Origin: Liolophura sinensis
Lineage: Eukaryota > Mollusca > Polyplacophora > Chitonida > Chitonidae
Direction of reading: 5' to 3'
DNA: 64,000 bases
Assembly: GCF_032854445.1 (NCBI RefSeq)
Contig: NC_088299.1
Coordinates: 4,751,001 to 4,815,000, forward strand
The position numbers and the translations under genes are program-made. Shown in pieces: positions 10,985 through 19,680 of the stretch; positions within the stretch are counted from its first letter, which is position 1; each line of letters begins with the position of its first letter. Under the pieces are notes generated by a model. It was given only the letters and a program-made list of their open reading frames with translations. It was not told the origin of the DNA and did not search any database.

Positions 10985-13900
10985 ACCTGAGTGAAGTGTC
11001 CATCTATATATCCACCCGGGTCAAGTGTCTATATATATCCACCTGAGTAAAGTGTCCATATACAGGGTTCGCACGCCTGGCGGCCAAAAATATTCAAGGA
11101 CTTTTCAAGTATTTTCACGTACTTAAAATACAAATTCAAGAACCTCAAACGACAGTCACAATCTCCGCTTTTCGCGTACAAACTGCGACAACAGTCGCAG
11201 CTTGAATACTTTTTTAGGTCATTTCGTAAGCGTGGTACAGCCATGTCGTGGCATTCGACCGGTAGGCCGCCTTGTGTTGGTGCCATAACCTTCAGTCTTT
11301 GAAGATATCGCTGATAATCAGAAAAGCCATCCTATAAACTTTCGACTGTCCGTCAGAAAAAAAAAACGCAGCTCAAAATATTTCCGCACAACGCACGTGT
11401 TCGTAAACAGCGCCATCGTCAGCCCATACTGAAGACATCTATACTTTGCAGGCACATTCGGCAGTATGCCCGATTGACACTGCTGACGTCGCGCACAAGC
11501 CAGTCCTTGAAATCTGGAAACTGCAGCCATTCATCACTAACAGTTGCCTGACATCTCTGAGGCTTTTGTCATGCATCAAATCACTCTAAATGACTACAGC
11601 GTAAGCTCTTACCGCCAAACCAAAAAATGGCGATCTTAGCGCCCTCTGGCGGAGAAAAGAAAGTCTGTAATGGCGCAAAACTATGACCGCGTACATACCA
11701 ATGGTGGCCGCTTTAGGTGCATGCCTGTTACCAGTTGATTCACAGATTCTTACCACCGAATAACTTTCTTCACCTGACACAAACAAAATCAAGAGCTTTC
11801 AAGGACTTCCACATAAAAATGGTCAAATTCAAGCACTTTCCAGTCCTTGAAATCCCCCTCCCCGACCCCCCCCCCCCCAAAAAAAAAATTCAAGTACTTT
11901 CAAGGTTTTCAAGGACCCGTGCGAACCCTGCATATAAAGTGACCATGTATACCCACCTGACTAAAATGTCCATATATATCCACCTGACTAGTGTCCATAT
12001 ATATCCATCTGAGTAAAGTGTCCATATACCTACCTGAGTCAAACGTCCATATACCGACCTGATTGAAGTGTCCATATATCTACCTGAGTAAAGTGTCCAT
12101 ATATATATCCACCTGAGTGAAGCGCCCATGTATTCCCACCTGACAAAGTCTCCTTATATAGTGTCAATATACCCATTTGAGTGAAGCGTATACAACCTCA
12201 TCTGGGTGAAGTGTGCACGCAAACACATGAGTAAAGTGTTCACACACCCACCCGAGTAAAGTGTCCACATACCCCACCAGAGTGAAGCGTCCACAAACCC
12301 ACCTGGGTAATATGTCCATATACACGCCGAAGTGAAGCGTCCATATACATGTACCTACCTGAGTGTAGTGTCCACAAATGTGTCCGTCACTACACGAGTT
12401 TGTTGTGTAATCGTAATAAGCTATCTCAGAATACCAGCCCAGAAGTGCTTCACTCCCGTTGTAGAAATCTAGAAAAAGCGGAGAAGCACGGCTTAAAAAT
12501 ATAAATTGTCAGAATGAAAGATGTTTGGACCATCAAGGGTTTTTTTTTAATTTTTTTTTTATTTCGGTAATGAAGCATCTTTTGGTAAAGTCACAAATAC
12601 ACAAAGTAGGGGTTTGCTTGAGTCGGTTTGAACGCCCTACTTAAGAATTTTTCGCTTGTGTGACGGTGGACAGGGTTGGGGGGGGGGGGGGGGGGGTTAG
12701 CCCGGAGTGCTCAGAGCACCGACATTAAATTTATTTTTTTATTTATTTTATTTATTTATTTATTTGATTGGTGTTTTACGCCGTACTCAAGAATATTTCA
12801 CTTATATGACGGCGGCCAGCATTATGGTGGATGGAAAACAGGCAGAGCCCGGGGGAAACCCACGACTATCCGCAGGTTGCTGGAAGACCCTCCCACTTAC
12901 GGCCTGAGAGGAAGCCAGCATGCCTACATTAAAGTCACAGCTGATACATCTACAAAGGCTGGAGGGAGATGCAATCTTATCACGTGACACGTCACGTGAT
13001 TTAATTATACCTACACGGTTGGGCTGATAGGTTCTCCCCGTAGTCAGTGCCATAGTTATGCTGGAAATCACATCCTTCTGTCCACGCTTGCGCAGCTAGT
13101 TCCAGAGTGGTATTCCAGTGCTGGAAGATCGAGATGTGCACGACGTTCATGAGTAAGATCAGGTAAACACAGCAGAATATCAAACTAATTCAAATGGAGA
13201 CTGTGTAATGAAAAGGAGAGGGCAAATCTGTGCCATAGCTTATGGTACAAATCCCCTACTACAGGAACAGCGCATCCGCCACTCTCTACGTTCGCATTAC
13301 ATCACTGCCACCACTAGCAAAATTAGTACACAAATCTTGAACAACGCTGACGTCACTGGGGGCACGGTGATGGGGCAAGAAGTGGTGTGAGAAAACACAG
13401 CAACTCTTGTTTCAGCCTTTCTTTTTAACAGTTTTATTGAACAATGATCATTAAATAGTTCCCCGCGAGCATAACAGTGATGAGGCAAAGTCGACCCAAG
13501 CCTAAGTGTGCCGCACAGGCTCCTAAGGTTAAGCTTGTCTTGTGGTGGCAGAGCTGTAAAGCGATCGCAGAGAGCGGCACATGCGCTGTGAGGAGTAGGA
13601 TGTATGTGCCGTAGGCCGGTTTCGTAATGTTACACAATGGGATAAAAAGATTTTTGATGCGGAGCCAGCCAAGATAACTATCAAAATGAAAGACAACTGA
13701 AAATTGATGGAAAACTGACATCAACAGATTGACTTCTAAGGATAAACTCTATATCTAAAAGTATCTTTACTCATTGTTTTTTTCAGATATTTTAATCGTT
13801 CAAACTTTCGTCAGTTTGGAAAAACATCACTGCTCTATGTGGAACTTAATCATACTTTATGTTTTTATTTCCGGTTTCATTCACGTCCGAAAACAAGCGA

Positions 13901-15003
13901 TGTTTGCTTGCTGCATTTTTGGACAATTCTCCTAAATTTATTCGATTTATTTATTTGATTCGTGTGCAGTACGCCGCACTCAAGTATATTTCACTTATAC
14001 GATGGCGGCCAGCATTGTGGGGGGAGGAAACTGGAAAAACGCAGGTTGCAGGTTGCACCCCCGAAAGTTGCACGTTTCATGAAATCAGTAAATGATTGTA
14101 TATATCTGACATTCTTGAAAAGATTTATACATGTACACATATACGCGCAAGCCTTTGAATAAGGTGGCTCACGATAGTTTAATCATTAAGCTTTTTATCT
14201 GTAATTTGCCCGCCGATGGTTGTTGTCAAATCGGTGTGCATCATATAAAAACTGGCAATTTCATGTTACATTTATATAAAACTGTCAGATACCACCTTGG
14301 AAATTAAGGATATGATGGCGGATTTGTAAGAAATTGTGTCCACTCCCCCCTTTATTTGGTTGATATTATTAATTATCACGGTGAATGCTATCACTCGAAA
14401 AATGAATAAAAATGTCTAACTGTTTCATGTTAATTAATCCATTTATTTCATCGTTTTTTACGCCCCTCCCCCCCCCCACTTCAAAAAAGGAAATATATAT
14501 TTATATCATTTTCACACTAAGTGATATGCATAACTGTGATTAAATTTGTATACATTACTCGGTTAGTTACGGGCTGAATGTTTTGTTTCAGACCTAAGAT
14601 TTATAATAAATAACAGACTTTTGCATGCAGCATGCACAGGAGAGTTTCAATGCCACATTGCGGAGTATTGCATGCACGCAGAACCAGCGAGCGGAATAAC
14701 TGCGGTATCAGCACGTGGACTTACCAAACGCCGCATGCCCGCCGCTGGTACCTGTTTACGCAATTCATTATGTAACGTTAGAAGTTCGTCCTTCTCCTCT
14801 TGAGAGAAACCCTGCTTGGATGTGTTCCGGCTCCAACCCGCGAAGATATAAGTGTGCAATGGGATGCGCAAAACGCTCCGACTAAAGCTAAGTGGGCCAT
14901 ACTGATACCCTTGTCCATTTTCACATAGAACATGAACTGTGGCATGAAATACATACAGGGATAATATGCCTACAATCAAACTGACACACATTGCCTTTGC
15001 CAT
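5602..15003 (-). CDS. CAP/CRISP-family secreted protein, six exons, complete CDS (276 aa)
   Basis: I assembled this gene from splice signals and family motifs. The exons, 5' to 3' on the minus strand, are 15003-14725, 13120-13015, 12468-12359, 9143-9034, 8035-7947 and 5738-5602. The 831-nt CDS has no internal stop. Intron phases are 0, 1, 0, 2 and 1, and each junction restores the expected CAP sequence. Residues 1-27 look like a signal peptide. The CAP domain runs from about residue 66 (SQEEKDELLTLHNELR) through H114, E122 (GEN), E143 (WYSE) and H162 (CGHYTQ), matching the cavity tetrad of the family. NVGCG, FYSPA and a terminal CSSC...GC...LC cluster follow, then a ~45-residue tail with no recognised domain. 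CAP proteins are extracellular and bind sterols, lipids or partner proteins; the role here is not predictable. CRISP/venom-type paralogues exist in the family, but nothing points to toxicity here. RNA evidence is the missing confirmation. Confidence 0.88.
5818..6715. repeat. Higher-order tandem array (36-bp monomers, 208-bp unit) in CAP intron 5
   Basis: Monomers of about 36 bp read like AGAATGAAGTGAGAATCC followed by TTAATTGTCACAAG. Variants recur in a fixed order. The marker GAGAATCC after AGAATGAAGT falls at 6031, 6203, 6411 and 6582, so the spacings are 172, 208 and 171. The short spacings equal 208 minus one monomer. The left edge (5818-5985) is more decayed. Open frames here are repeat translations. 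Confidence 0.85.
6876..7110. mobile_element. MITE with CAGTTGTT-type inverted termini (copy 1)
   Basis: It begins GGCTCAGTTGTTCGAAAG and ends AGTTTTGAACAACCGTATCC, an imperfect inverted repeat. GGTATTAAG blocks are mirrored inside. The same element with cleaner GGGCCCAGTTGTT ends lies at 60730-60965. It is non-autonomous with no coding sequence, and the superfamily is undetermined. It sits within CAP intron 5. Confidence 0.7.
7455..7582 (+). mobile_element. SINE A, head-truncated
   Basis: It carries CTGCGGATGGTGGTGGG, TCTGTTTCCTCTTCCCATAA, GTGAAATATTCTTGA and CAATCAAATAAATAAATAAA in the SINE A order. The end of the body is rearranged. Confidence 0.75.
7947..8035 (-). CDS. CAP gene exon 5: hinge cysteines
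   Basis: It encodes the end of A202 through C231 plus one base. The acceptor is CGTCTGTTTTCAG. The product TNKGSSVPYK...VCSSC...GC...LC is the usual post-CAP cysteine cluster. The donor is GTAAGA. Confidence 0.85.
8118..8183 (-). mobile_element. SINE A head fragment in CAP intron 4
   Basis: GCTCCTGGGTC ... CGTGCTAACCACCTCGGCCACGGAGGCC is the reversed tRNA-like head. The body is absent. Confidence 0.65.
8184..8727. other. Intron sequence, nothing recognised
   Basis: This part of CAP intron 4 shows no repeat or exon that I can identify. Confidence 0.5.
8728..8965 (+). mobile_element. Two adjacent SINE A pieces
   Basis: A tail fragment (8728-8785, GTGAAATATTCTCGAGTATGG...) is followed directly by a head-truncated copy from GTGGGAAGGTCTGTCAGC to the (AAATA)n tail. 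The second copy has well-preserved CCGCCGTCACATAAGTG and GTACGGCGTAAAACACC blocks. Confidence 0.75.
9034..9143 (-). CDS. CAP gene exon 4: NVGCG block
   Basis: It encodes residues 166-201 plus two bases. The acceptor is GTTTTCCAG and the donor CCCTGC/GTAAGT. LVLEESSNVGCG continues directly from CGHYTQ; most CAP proteins have W where this one has L168. It ends in ACFYSP, the second CAP signature. Confidence 0.88.
9440..9850. repeat. Unclassified dispersed repeat (copy 1), CAP intron 3
   Basis: GCATGCGCCCCTCTCTATGC, GTTGTTCAAGATTTGTGCAC and CTTGTGGTGGCAGTGGTATA all have counterparts at 13.26-13.62 kb, some in inverted order. This implies a transposon-like element with internal inversions. No protein motif is convincing in either strand. 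Confidence 0.55.
10016..11062. repeat. ~29-bp minisatellite in CAP intron 3, distal block
   Basis: The plus-strand monomer is CCACCTGAGTGAAGTGTCCA plus a TA-rich run. Starts fall at 10234, 10263, 10294, 10324, 10352, 10381, 10410 and 10439 (28-31 bp steps). The first ~200 bp are decayed and 10924-10982 is a pure (TA)n expansion. On the minus strand each unit reads GGACACTTCACTCAGGTGG, matching the exon 3 end plus its splice donor. Long minus-strand open frames reading GHFTQVD repeatedly are products of this match. Confidence 0.9.
11063..11930. mobile_element. hAT-like MITE inserted in the minisatellite
   Basis: Both ends carry the exact 13-bp inverted repeat CAGGGTTCGCACG (11063-11075 and complement at 11918-11930). 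CAGGG ends are typical of hAT elements. CATATA directly flanks both ends (11057-11062 and 11931-11936). That is shorter than the usual 8-bp hAT duplication and the motif is common in the array, so it is only suggestive. Subterminal TTCAAGGACTTTTCAAG-type runs are mirrored at the other end. No transposase is seen. Confidence 0.85.
11931..12358. repeat. ~29-bp minisatellite in CAP intron 3, exon-proximal block
   Basis: The same monomers resume after the MITE and become more variable toward exon 3, where the array runs without a gap into the exon 3 donor site (CTACCTGAGTGTAGTGTCCA at the junction). About 15 recognisable units. Confidence 0.88.
12359..12468 (-). CDS. CAP gene exon 3: WYSE and CGHYTQ signature
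   Basis: It encodes the end of Y129 through Q165. The acceptor is CTTTTTCTAG. It contains GWYSE (E143), an NSC...IC disulphide pair and CGHYTQ (H162). The donor CAG/GTAGGT lies at 12358. Its last 15 bases plus the first ~14 of the intron match the monomer of the minisatellite filling intron 3. Confidence 0.88.
12733..12920 (-). mobile_element. SINE A, head-truncated, in CAP intron 2
   Basis: Reversed (AAATA)n tail, GATTGGTGTTTTACGCCGTA, GACGGCGGCCAGCATTATGG, then TCCGCAGGTTGCTGGAAG; it ends at GGAAGCCAGCATG. It is close to the other young-looking copies. A G18 run lies about 45 bp upstream near 12678-12695. Confidence 0.85.
13015..13120 (-). CDS. CAP gene exon 2: core helix and GEN motif
   Basis: It encodes residues 94-128 plus one base. 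The acceptor is GATCTTCCAG before CACTGG. The product begins HWNTTLELAAQAW, continues with a CxFxHN block (H114) and reaches YGENL (E122), all canonical CAP elements. The donor is GTAGGT after CCGT. A GT four bases further on (GTATAA) would leave a frame that stops in exon 3, so I chose the first donor. Confidence 0.88.
13265..13620. repeat. Unclassified dispersed repeat (copy 2), CAP intron 1
   Basis: GCGCATCCGCCACTCTCTAC, ACAAATCTTGAACAACGCTG and CTTGTGGTGGCAGAGCTGTA match the repeat at 9.44-9.85 kb. The family is not recognised. Confidence 0.55.
13940..14034 (-). mobile_element. SINE A tail fragment in CAP intron 1
   Basis: TTTATTTATTTGATTCGTG, CGCCGCACTCAAGTATATTT and GATGGCGGCCAGCATTGTGG, then lost. 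Confidence 0.75.
14035..14640. other. Intron sequence, nothing recognised
   Basis: AT-rich part of CAP intron 1 with a poly-C run near 14468-14477. I see no exon or repeat. Confidence 0.5.
14725..15003 (-). CDS. CAP gene exon 1: signal peptide and start of CAP domain
   Basis: It encodes residues 1-93. The ATG lies in TATATATATGGCAAAG. The hydrophobic stretch CVSLIVGILSLYVFH is a typical signal peptide. A linker of about 38 residues precedes HNELRKQV, the first CAP helix. The exon ends at TTG followed by the consensus donor GTAAGT (14724-14719), phase 0. Reading past the donor adds non-CAP residues before a stop. Confidence 0.88.
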
Positions 15004-15192
15004 ATATATGAACCTGTCTACCCATCAAATGATAACTCCGGTCTTCTTGATCGCCAACTAAACCTGGGACACACGAATGGTTTACATCCACGCATTCTAA
15101 TTGTAAGTTGAGGGATTGGGAATTCCTTATTGGGACTTCATGCTAAAAGTACATGTGCTGTTGATATTTAAATAAGGCAAGTCAGCCACTCC

Positions 15193-15272
15193 CATTGGTC
15201 TTTTACGCCGCACTCACCATAAAACGGCGGGGGTGTTTGTTTGAGATGGGAAAATGGCAGAACCCAGCGGCA
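15193..15272 (-). mobile_element. Degenerate SINE A fragment
   Basis: CCATTGGTCTTTTACGCCGC and AAAACGGCGGGGG recall the reversed SINE A body, with many differences. It lies upstream of the CAP gene start. Confidence 0.4.
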
Positions 15273-15500
15273 GAATACTGATCTTCGAGCTGTATGTATA
15301 GGGCTACCCGAAATATTCAATCAAACGCAAACATCCGCTGATCCGTGTAAGGGAAGATGAATTTGATTACGTGACGTTAATAGTATATATCTTGGCATTT
15401 GTCAGAAAATATTCCGATCTGTACAATATTCCCTATTTTAAACAGTATAACGACGGACTCATCAAAATAACCGTCAGAAGTCACTTATCAATGGAAAGCC

Positions 15501-15595
15501 ATCATCGTACCATCGTACCATCGCCCGGCGATGACACCAAGGGATGGCACGATGATGCAAAGCGATGCCGGGCGATGAAACCATGGTACGATGAC
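15501..15595. repeat. Short inverted repeat built on CATCGTACCATCG
   Basis: CATCGTACCATCGCCCGGC on the left is mirrored by GCCGGGCGATGAAACC and ATGGTACGATG on the right, with about 40 bp between. The left arm is itself partly duplicated. It could form a hairpin; no coding sense. Confidence 0.6.
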
Positions 15596-15849
15596 CGCCT
15601 TATCCGGCTTCCATACTTATCAAATCCGATCTAACTCCTTCTTATCTTGTAAGAGAATCCAATCCTTCTAGGGCTGACTATCCATTTTATTGGAATTTTC
15701 AGCAGTTTTTCATGTTAATCATTCAAAGATCATTGTTTACTTCAGTCACATGTCTTTAACTGCCCATTAGTGTAAACTATGACATTTTCAAAAAACACAG
15801 GTGGGGTGCCCTAGATGGCCACATACAGGTATAAACATTCATGTACAAA

Positions 15850-16160
15850 AATTTTTTCTCGGCTCTGTCCGGTTCCTTCCGGTTATGTCCGGTTTCCTTC
15901 GGGCTATATTCTGTTTCCTTAGGGCTATATCCGGTTTCCTTTGAACTACATCCGGCTCGGTCCGCTTTTTACTCCAGGTACTCTGCGGTTTCCTTCGGGT
16001 CGTGTTGGGTTTCCTTCTGGTTATGTCCCATTTCCTTCGGGCTTTATTCTGTATCCCCTGGCTCCGTTCAGTTTTATTCCAGGCTTTGTGCTGGTTCCTT
16101 CAGGTTATGTTCGGTTTTGCCCCTGGCTATGCCCGGTTTGTGGATTCTTAGTGTTTTGGG
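15850..16160. repeat. 21-bp minisatellite
   Basis: The unit is close to CCGGTTTCCTTCGGGCTATAT, repeated imperfectly about 10-14 times. Because 21 is a multiple of three it leaves an open frame with a 7-residue repeat (YPVSFGL-like), which I do not treat as a gene. The unit matches an internal direct repeat of SINE A. Confidence 0.75.
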
Positions 16161-17389
16161 GGTCGGTAAAGTCGGTTTTTTCTCTCGATTATGAGCAACA
16201 CCGGCTCTGTTGCAATTCTGTTGTTTCTGTTTGACCTCTCCAGAAGCATAGAGTGAGCATCGGACGGGCTGAGAGAAGGCCTTTCTTAATAGAGGGTTCC
16301 AATTTGAGTCACTATATAGTGTGGCTTACCATATCATTCTTCCTAGTTACATTAATACAAAGAGAAACACCCAAAGGTCGAAACTAGAACTACAAAACGC
16401 CTTAGACAATAACATTTAAACAATACCATTCAGTTTCCATTCAGATCTGACCCTATTTGATACTGACTGTCAAAAAAGTATACCGTGATAAAAATGTTCT
16501 ACAATATATTTATAACATTATTGTAAATGTATAGTATTAAAAGGTCGTAGAGGGCTCACTCCGCTCTCCTTGGGACACGAAGGTTGCGGAGGGCGCGCTT
16601 CTGTATGTTCTGCAGAGGCACGAAGGTCGCTTGTTTGTTACAACAGCGTCCTCCGCGGTGTCGCGAAGGTCGTGATCAAAACATGGACGCCATCAGGTAC
16701 CATGTCCCATGAGTGTCTGTTTTTTTTTTTTATATAGTAGCGACATATCCTACACCACTTGAGATACAGGGTCGGCGGAAGCAAATTAAGATTGCCCTGA
16801 CTGTCTCAGTCCAATAGGCGAGGGTTCAGGGGCCGCCCTGACGGCCGCAGAGACGTTTGAATGCGATTTCTGGCGTCTAAAATTAGAAACTACATTAAGA
16901 TATATGAGGTGCTGAATTCTTATTATTGACGCATATATCGGAGCTCAGTGGCGCAGAAAAATGGAGTTGTTGGGGTGAAATGTGGGTGTCAAACTTTCAC
17001 TAGGTGGCAAAAATTGGACCTCGAGTAATACATCTTTTTGCAATGTACATTACTGGAGTCGGCCTACCATATTTTTTCATCTCTAGTGCCAAAAATTTTT
17101 TCGAAAATCGGGGCTAAAGCGATCATACATATCGGAAAATGATGCCGTCATCTATATTTAAAGTCCCAAAGAGTATACTTTGGAGATAATATGAGTAAAT
17201 AATAATAATAATAATATAAGATGGTCCTGTTTTGTGACAGCATAGATGGCGCTGTGTTTTGATATACCAGCTGGTGTATAAATACCGTCCAATAACCGGT
17301 TAATTCCATTACAGCTGTAGACACCCACTGCAATTTGGTTAATTCATTGCTCGTTTATAATAACTTAGTTATTTCGAAGATAAAGATTC
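16161..17389. other. Non-coding; possible 5' end of the hAT element
   Basis: No gene. CAGGGTCGGCGGAAGC at 16767-16782 has the CAGGG start expected of a hAT terminus and lies upstream of the transposase remnant, but I could not find its mirrored partner downstream. A T11-type run occurs near 16720 and an ATA/ATT repeat near 17200. Confidence 0.4.
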
Positions 17390-19680
17390 GAAATGTCTAT
17401 TCTATTTCTCTCTAAAATCACGTTCAGAAATTCGTCAGAATCCGTCTCCTCCGGCAGAGGCTGTCGAAGAAAACCCTCCATGCGGTGACAACGCGCCTTC
17501 GACATCTGGGTCCCAAATAACCCCACAGTGTACTCGCACGACACGCGTGTCATCTACTCTCAATCAACCCAGTTCCGTGAGTTTGGAATAAAACTATCGT
17601 TAAACGAAAGTTTCAAACGGAATGGCTTGATGAATACACCTGGTTGCATTATCAAGAAAATACCGACTTAGCTTTCTGTTTTGTATACCAGAACGCAACT
17701 TTTACGTCAAGGTTATCCTCCAGCAGTACGGATGAACCCACTTTTGTATCTAAAGGTTTCAGCAACTGGAAAGAAACATAGGACGTATTTAGAGAACACG
17801 AAGCTAGCAAGTGTCATAAAGAAGCCGCTGAACGTCTCATTGCCTTACCAGCAACAACTAGAGATATTGGCGAATCCCTCAGTCAAGCGCATGTTTAAGA
17901 AAAGGCGGGCAATAGACGTATTATATATAAAATATTTGAAAATATACATCACTTATGTCGACAAGGTTTACCATTCCGTGGAAGCAGTGCTGCTGCAGAT
18001 GAAGACGATGGGAACTTCACGCAGCTTCTCATTTTGCGTGGAAGTGACGATCCGTCTCTTCTACAGTTGTTAAAAAAGTAATAAAAAATATGTATCGCAT
18101 GACATTCAGAATGAAATGATTTGTGTTCTTTCAAGACAGGTCATAAATGAAATGCTGGACTATCCATTGCTCCGAGTTTTACTGTATAATGATAGATGAT
18201 TTAGCTGACGTTTCCAATCATGAACAGGTTGTACTAGTTTTTAGGTGGGTAGGAGAGGATTTTATTGTCCACGAAGATTTCCTTGGTGTTTACAAAGTAG
18301 ATGACATCACTGCTGAAACTTTGGTGAACTTTGGTCTGCCAGGTTACAGGAGTTGGAACCGAAAGCGTTGTTCACACACTGTTATGGCCACTCATTAAAT
18401 CTTGCGTGGAAAGACACTATCAAAGAGGTAAAGGCTACTAAAGACGCTTTGGAAGTTATGCACAAAATTTGTAAATTGATCAAATACTCACCCAGGCGTG
18501 GAGCATTGCTTGATAACCTGAAAACTAATATTCAACCCGATACACCTGGAGTTAGAGTACTTTGTCCTACGCGCTGGACTGTTGGTGCAAATTCACTGGA
18601 GAGCATTCTTGATAACTATGAGGTCTTATTTAAACTGTGGGAAGAGGCACTACAAAGTGGGGCAGACACTGAAGTGAAAGCTATGATTATTGTAGTGTGG
18701 TCAAAAATGAGAAAATTTGATCTTTTCTGAGGAAGATCACTCTCACACCACATTCTTAAGCACTGTGATAATCTTACTAAAACATTACAAAGTCCAAATT
18801 TGTCAGCAGCAGCAGGTCAAGAAATTGCTACTTTGTTAAAACCCTTCAGAAAATAAGGCAAAACCGAGACTTTGACCTGTTTTACAAGAAGATTATCCAA
18901 AACGCAAAATCACTTGACGTAGATCCCGTGTTACCGCGCAAACGGAGGACGCCATCACGATACGGAGTTGGCGAAAGGGCAGAGCCTTTGAGGACTGAGG
19001 TCCACAGACAACAGCACTTTGATGTTCTTGATCGTATCATTAATGCAATTCAAGACAGGTTTGATCAGCCGGGGTTCCGACAATATAGAAATGTTCAGGA
19101 TCTGCTTCTGAATGCCTGCAATAATGAAGAGTACAGTCAGCAACTAGAAGCACTCTACACATCAGATTTTGATAAAGAGAGGCTAAGTACTCAGATACAC
19201 TTTCTGTAAAATTTGCCGCACTGGAAGACTCGACTGCTGATTTGAAGTCTCTGATTTCCCATTTTTCTGATACGTCACGCCATGAAAGGGCCTTTTTTTT
19301 TGCGAGGTTTGCAGTGTACTTCGTCTGACCATGCCAGCCTTTTTATGCCTTTTTATGCCAGCCACAAATGCAGCAAGCGAAAGGTCTTTCTCTCCTCTCC
19401 CTAGGCTAAAAACTTACCTGCGGTCCACCGTGACACAGTCTACGTTAAATGACCTCATGGTCTTGCACGTCCATAAGGATTATACAGACAACATTGATAT
19501 CAAACTGCAGTCAATCAGTTCGTTGAACTCTCAGACTATAGGCAAACAATCTTTGGAAAGTATTGATAGCCTAAATCGATCGGCAAGCAATTATACCCGC
19601 GTAATTGTTTCAACTAATTGTGTGACACCCATGTGTCCACTCAGCGCAAATTTGTGTCAGAAAAGAGCCAGTTTATGACG
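17390..19680 (+). pseudogene. hAT-superfamily transposase, TTF/ZMYM1-like, inactivated
   Basis: The pieces appear in the right order but in several frames. First comes a TTF-type zinc-finger region (about 17610-17870, with WLDEYTWLHYQ and FVSKGFSNWKE visible in changing frames). The start of the catalytic core follows (18160-18330, MIDDLADVSN holding the first acidic residue), then FTHCYGHSLNLAWKD and LCPTRWTV (18353-18620). The C-terminal dimerisation domain is at 19330-19510 (ATNAASERSF and LNDLMVLHVHKD). In-frame stops (for example near 17782) and frameshifts break it. The stretch that should carry the second catalytic aspartate is missing around 18340-18355. It is a dead element, not a host gene; downstream of 19680 I see no clear terminal repeat. 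Confidence 0.85.

Noticed and set aside
10072-11003. Long minus-strand open frames reading GHFTQVD and WIYIWTL repeatedly
   Set aside because: They are translations of the ~29-bp minisatellite in intron 3. The GHFTQ word is real but is a copy of the exon 3 end, not a repeated protein.
11057-11936. CATATA as proven target-site duplication of the MITE
   Set aside because: The word is abundant in the surrounding array and shorter than the usual hAT duplication, so I record it only as suggestive.
13434-13724. 96-codon minus-strand frame as a CAP exon
   Set aside because: It overlaps dispersed repeat copy 2. CAP exons 1 and 2 join directly without it and it lacks CAP motifs.
15841-16194. 117-codon frame with a 7-residue repeat
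   Set aside because: Product of a 21-bp minisatellite; the other plus frame is open too, as expected.
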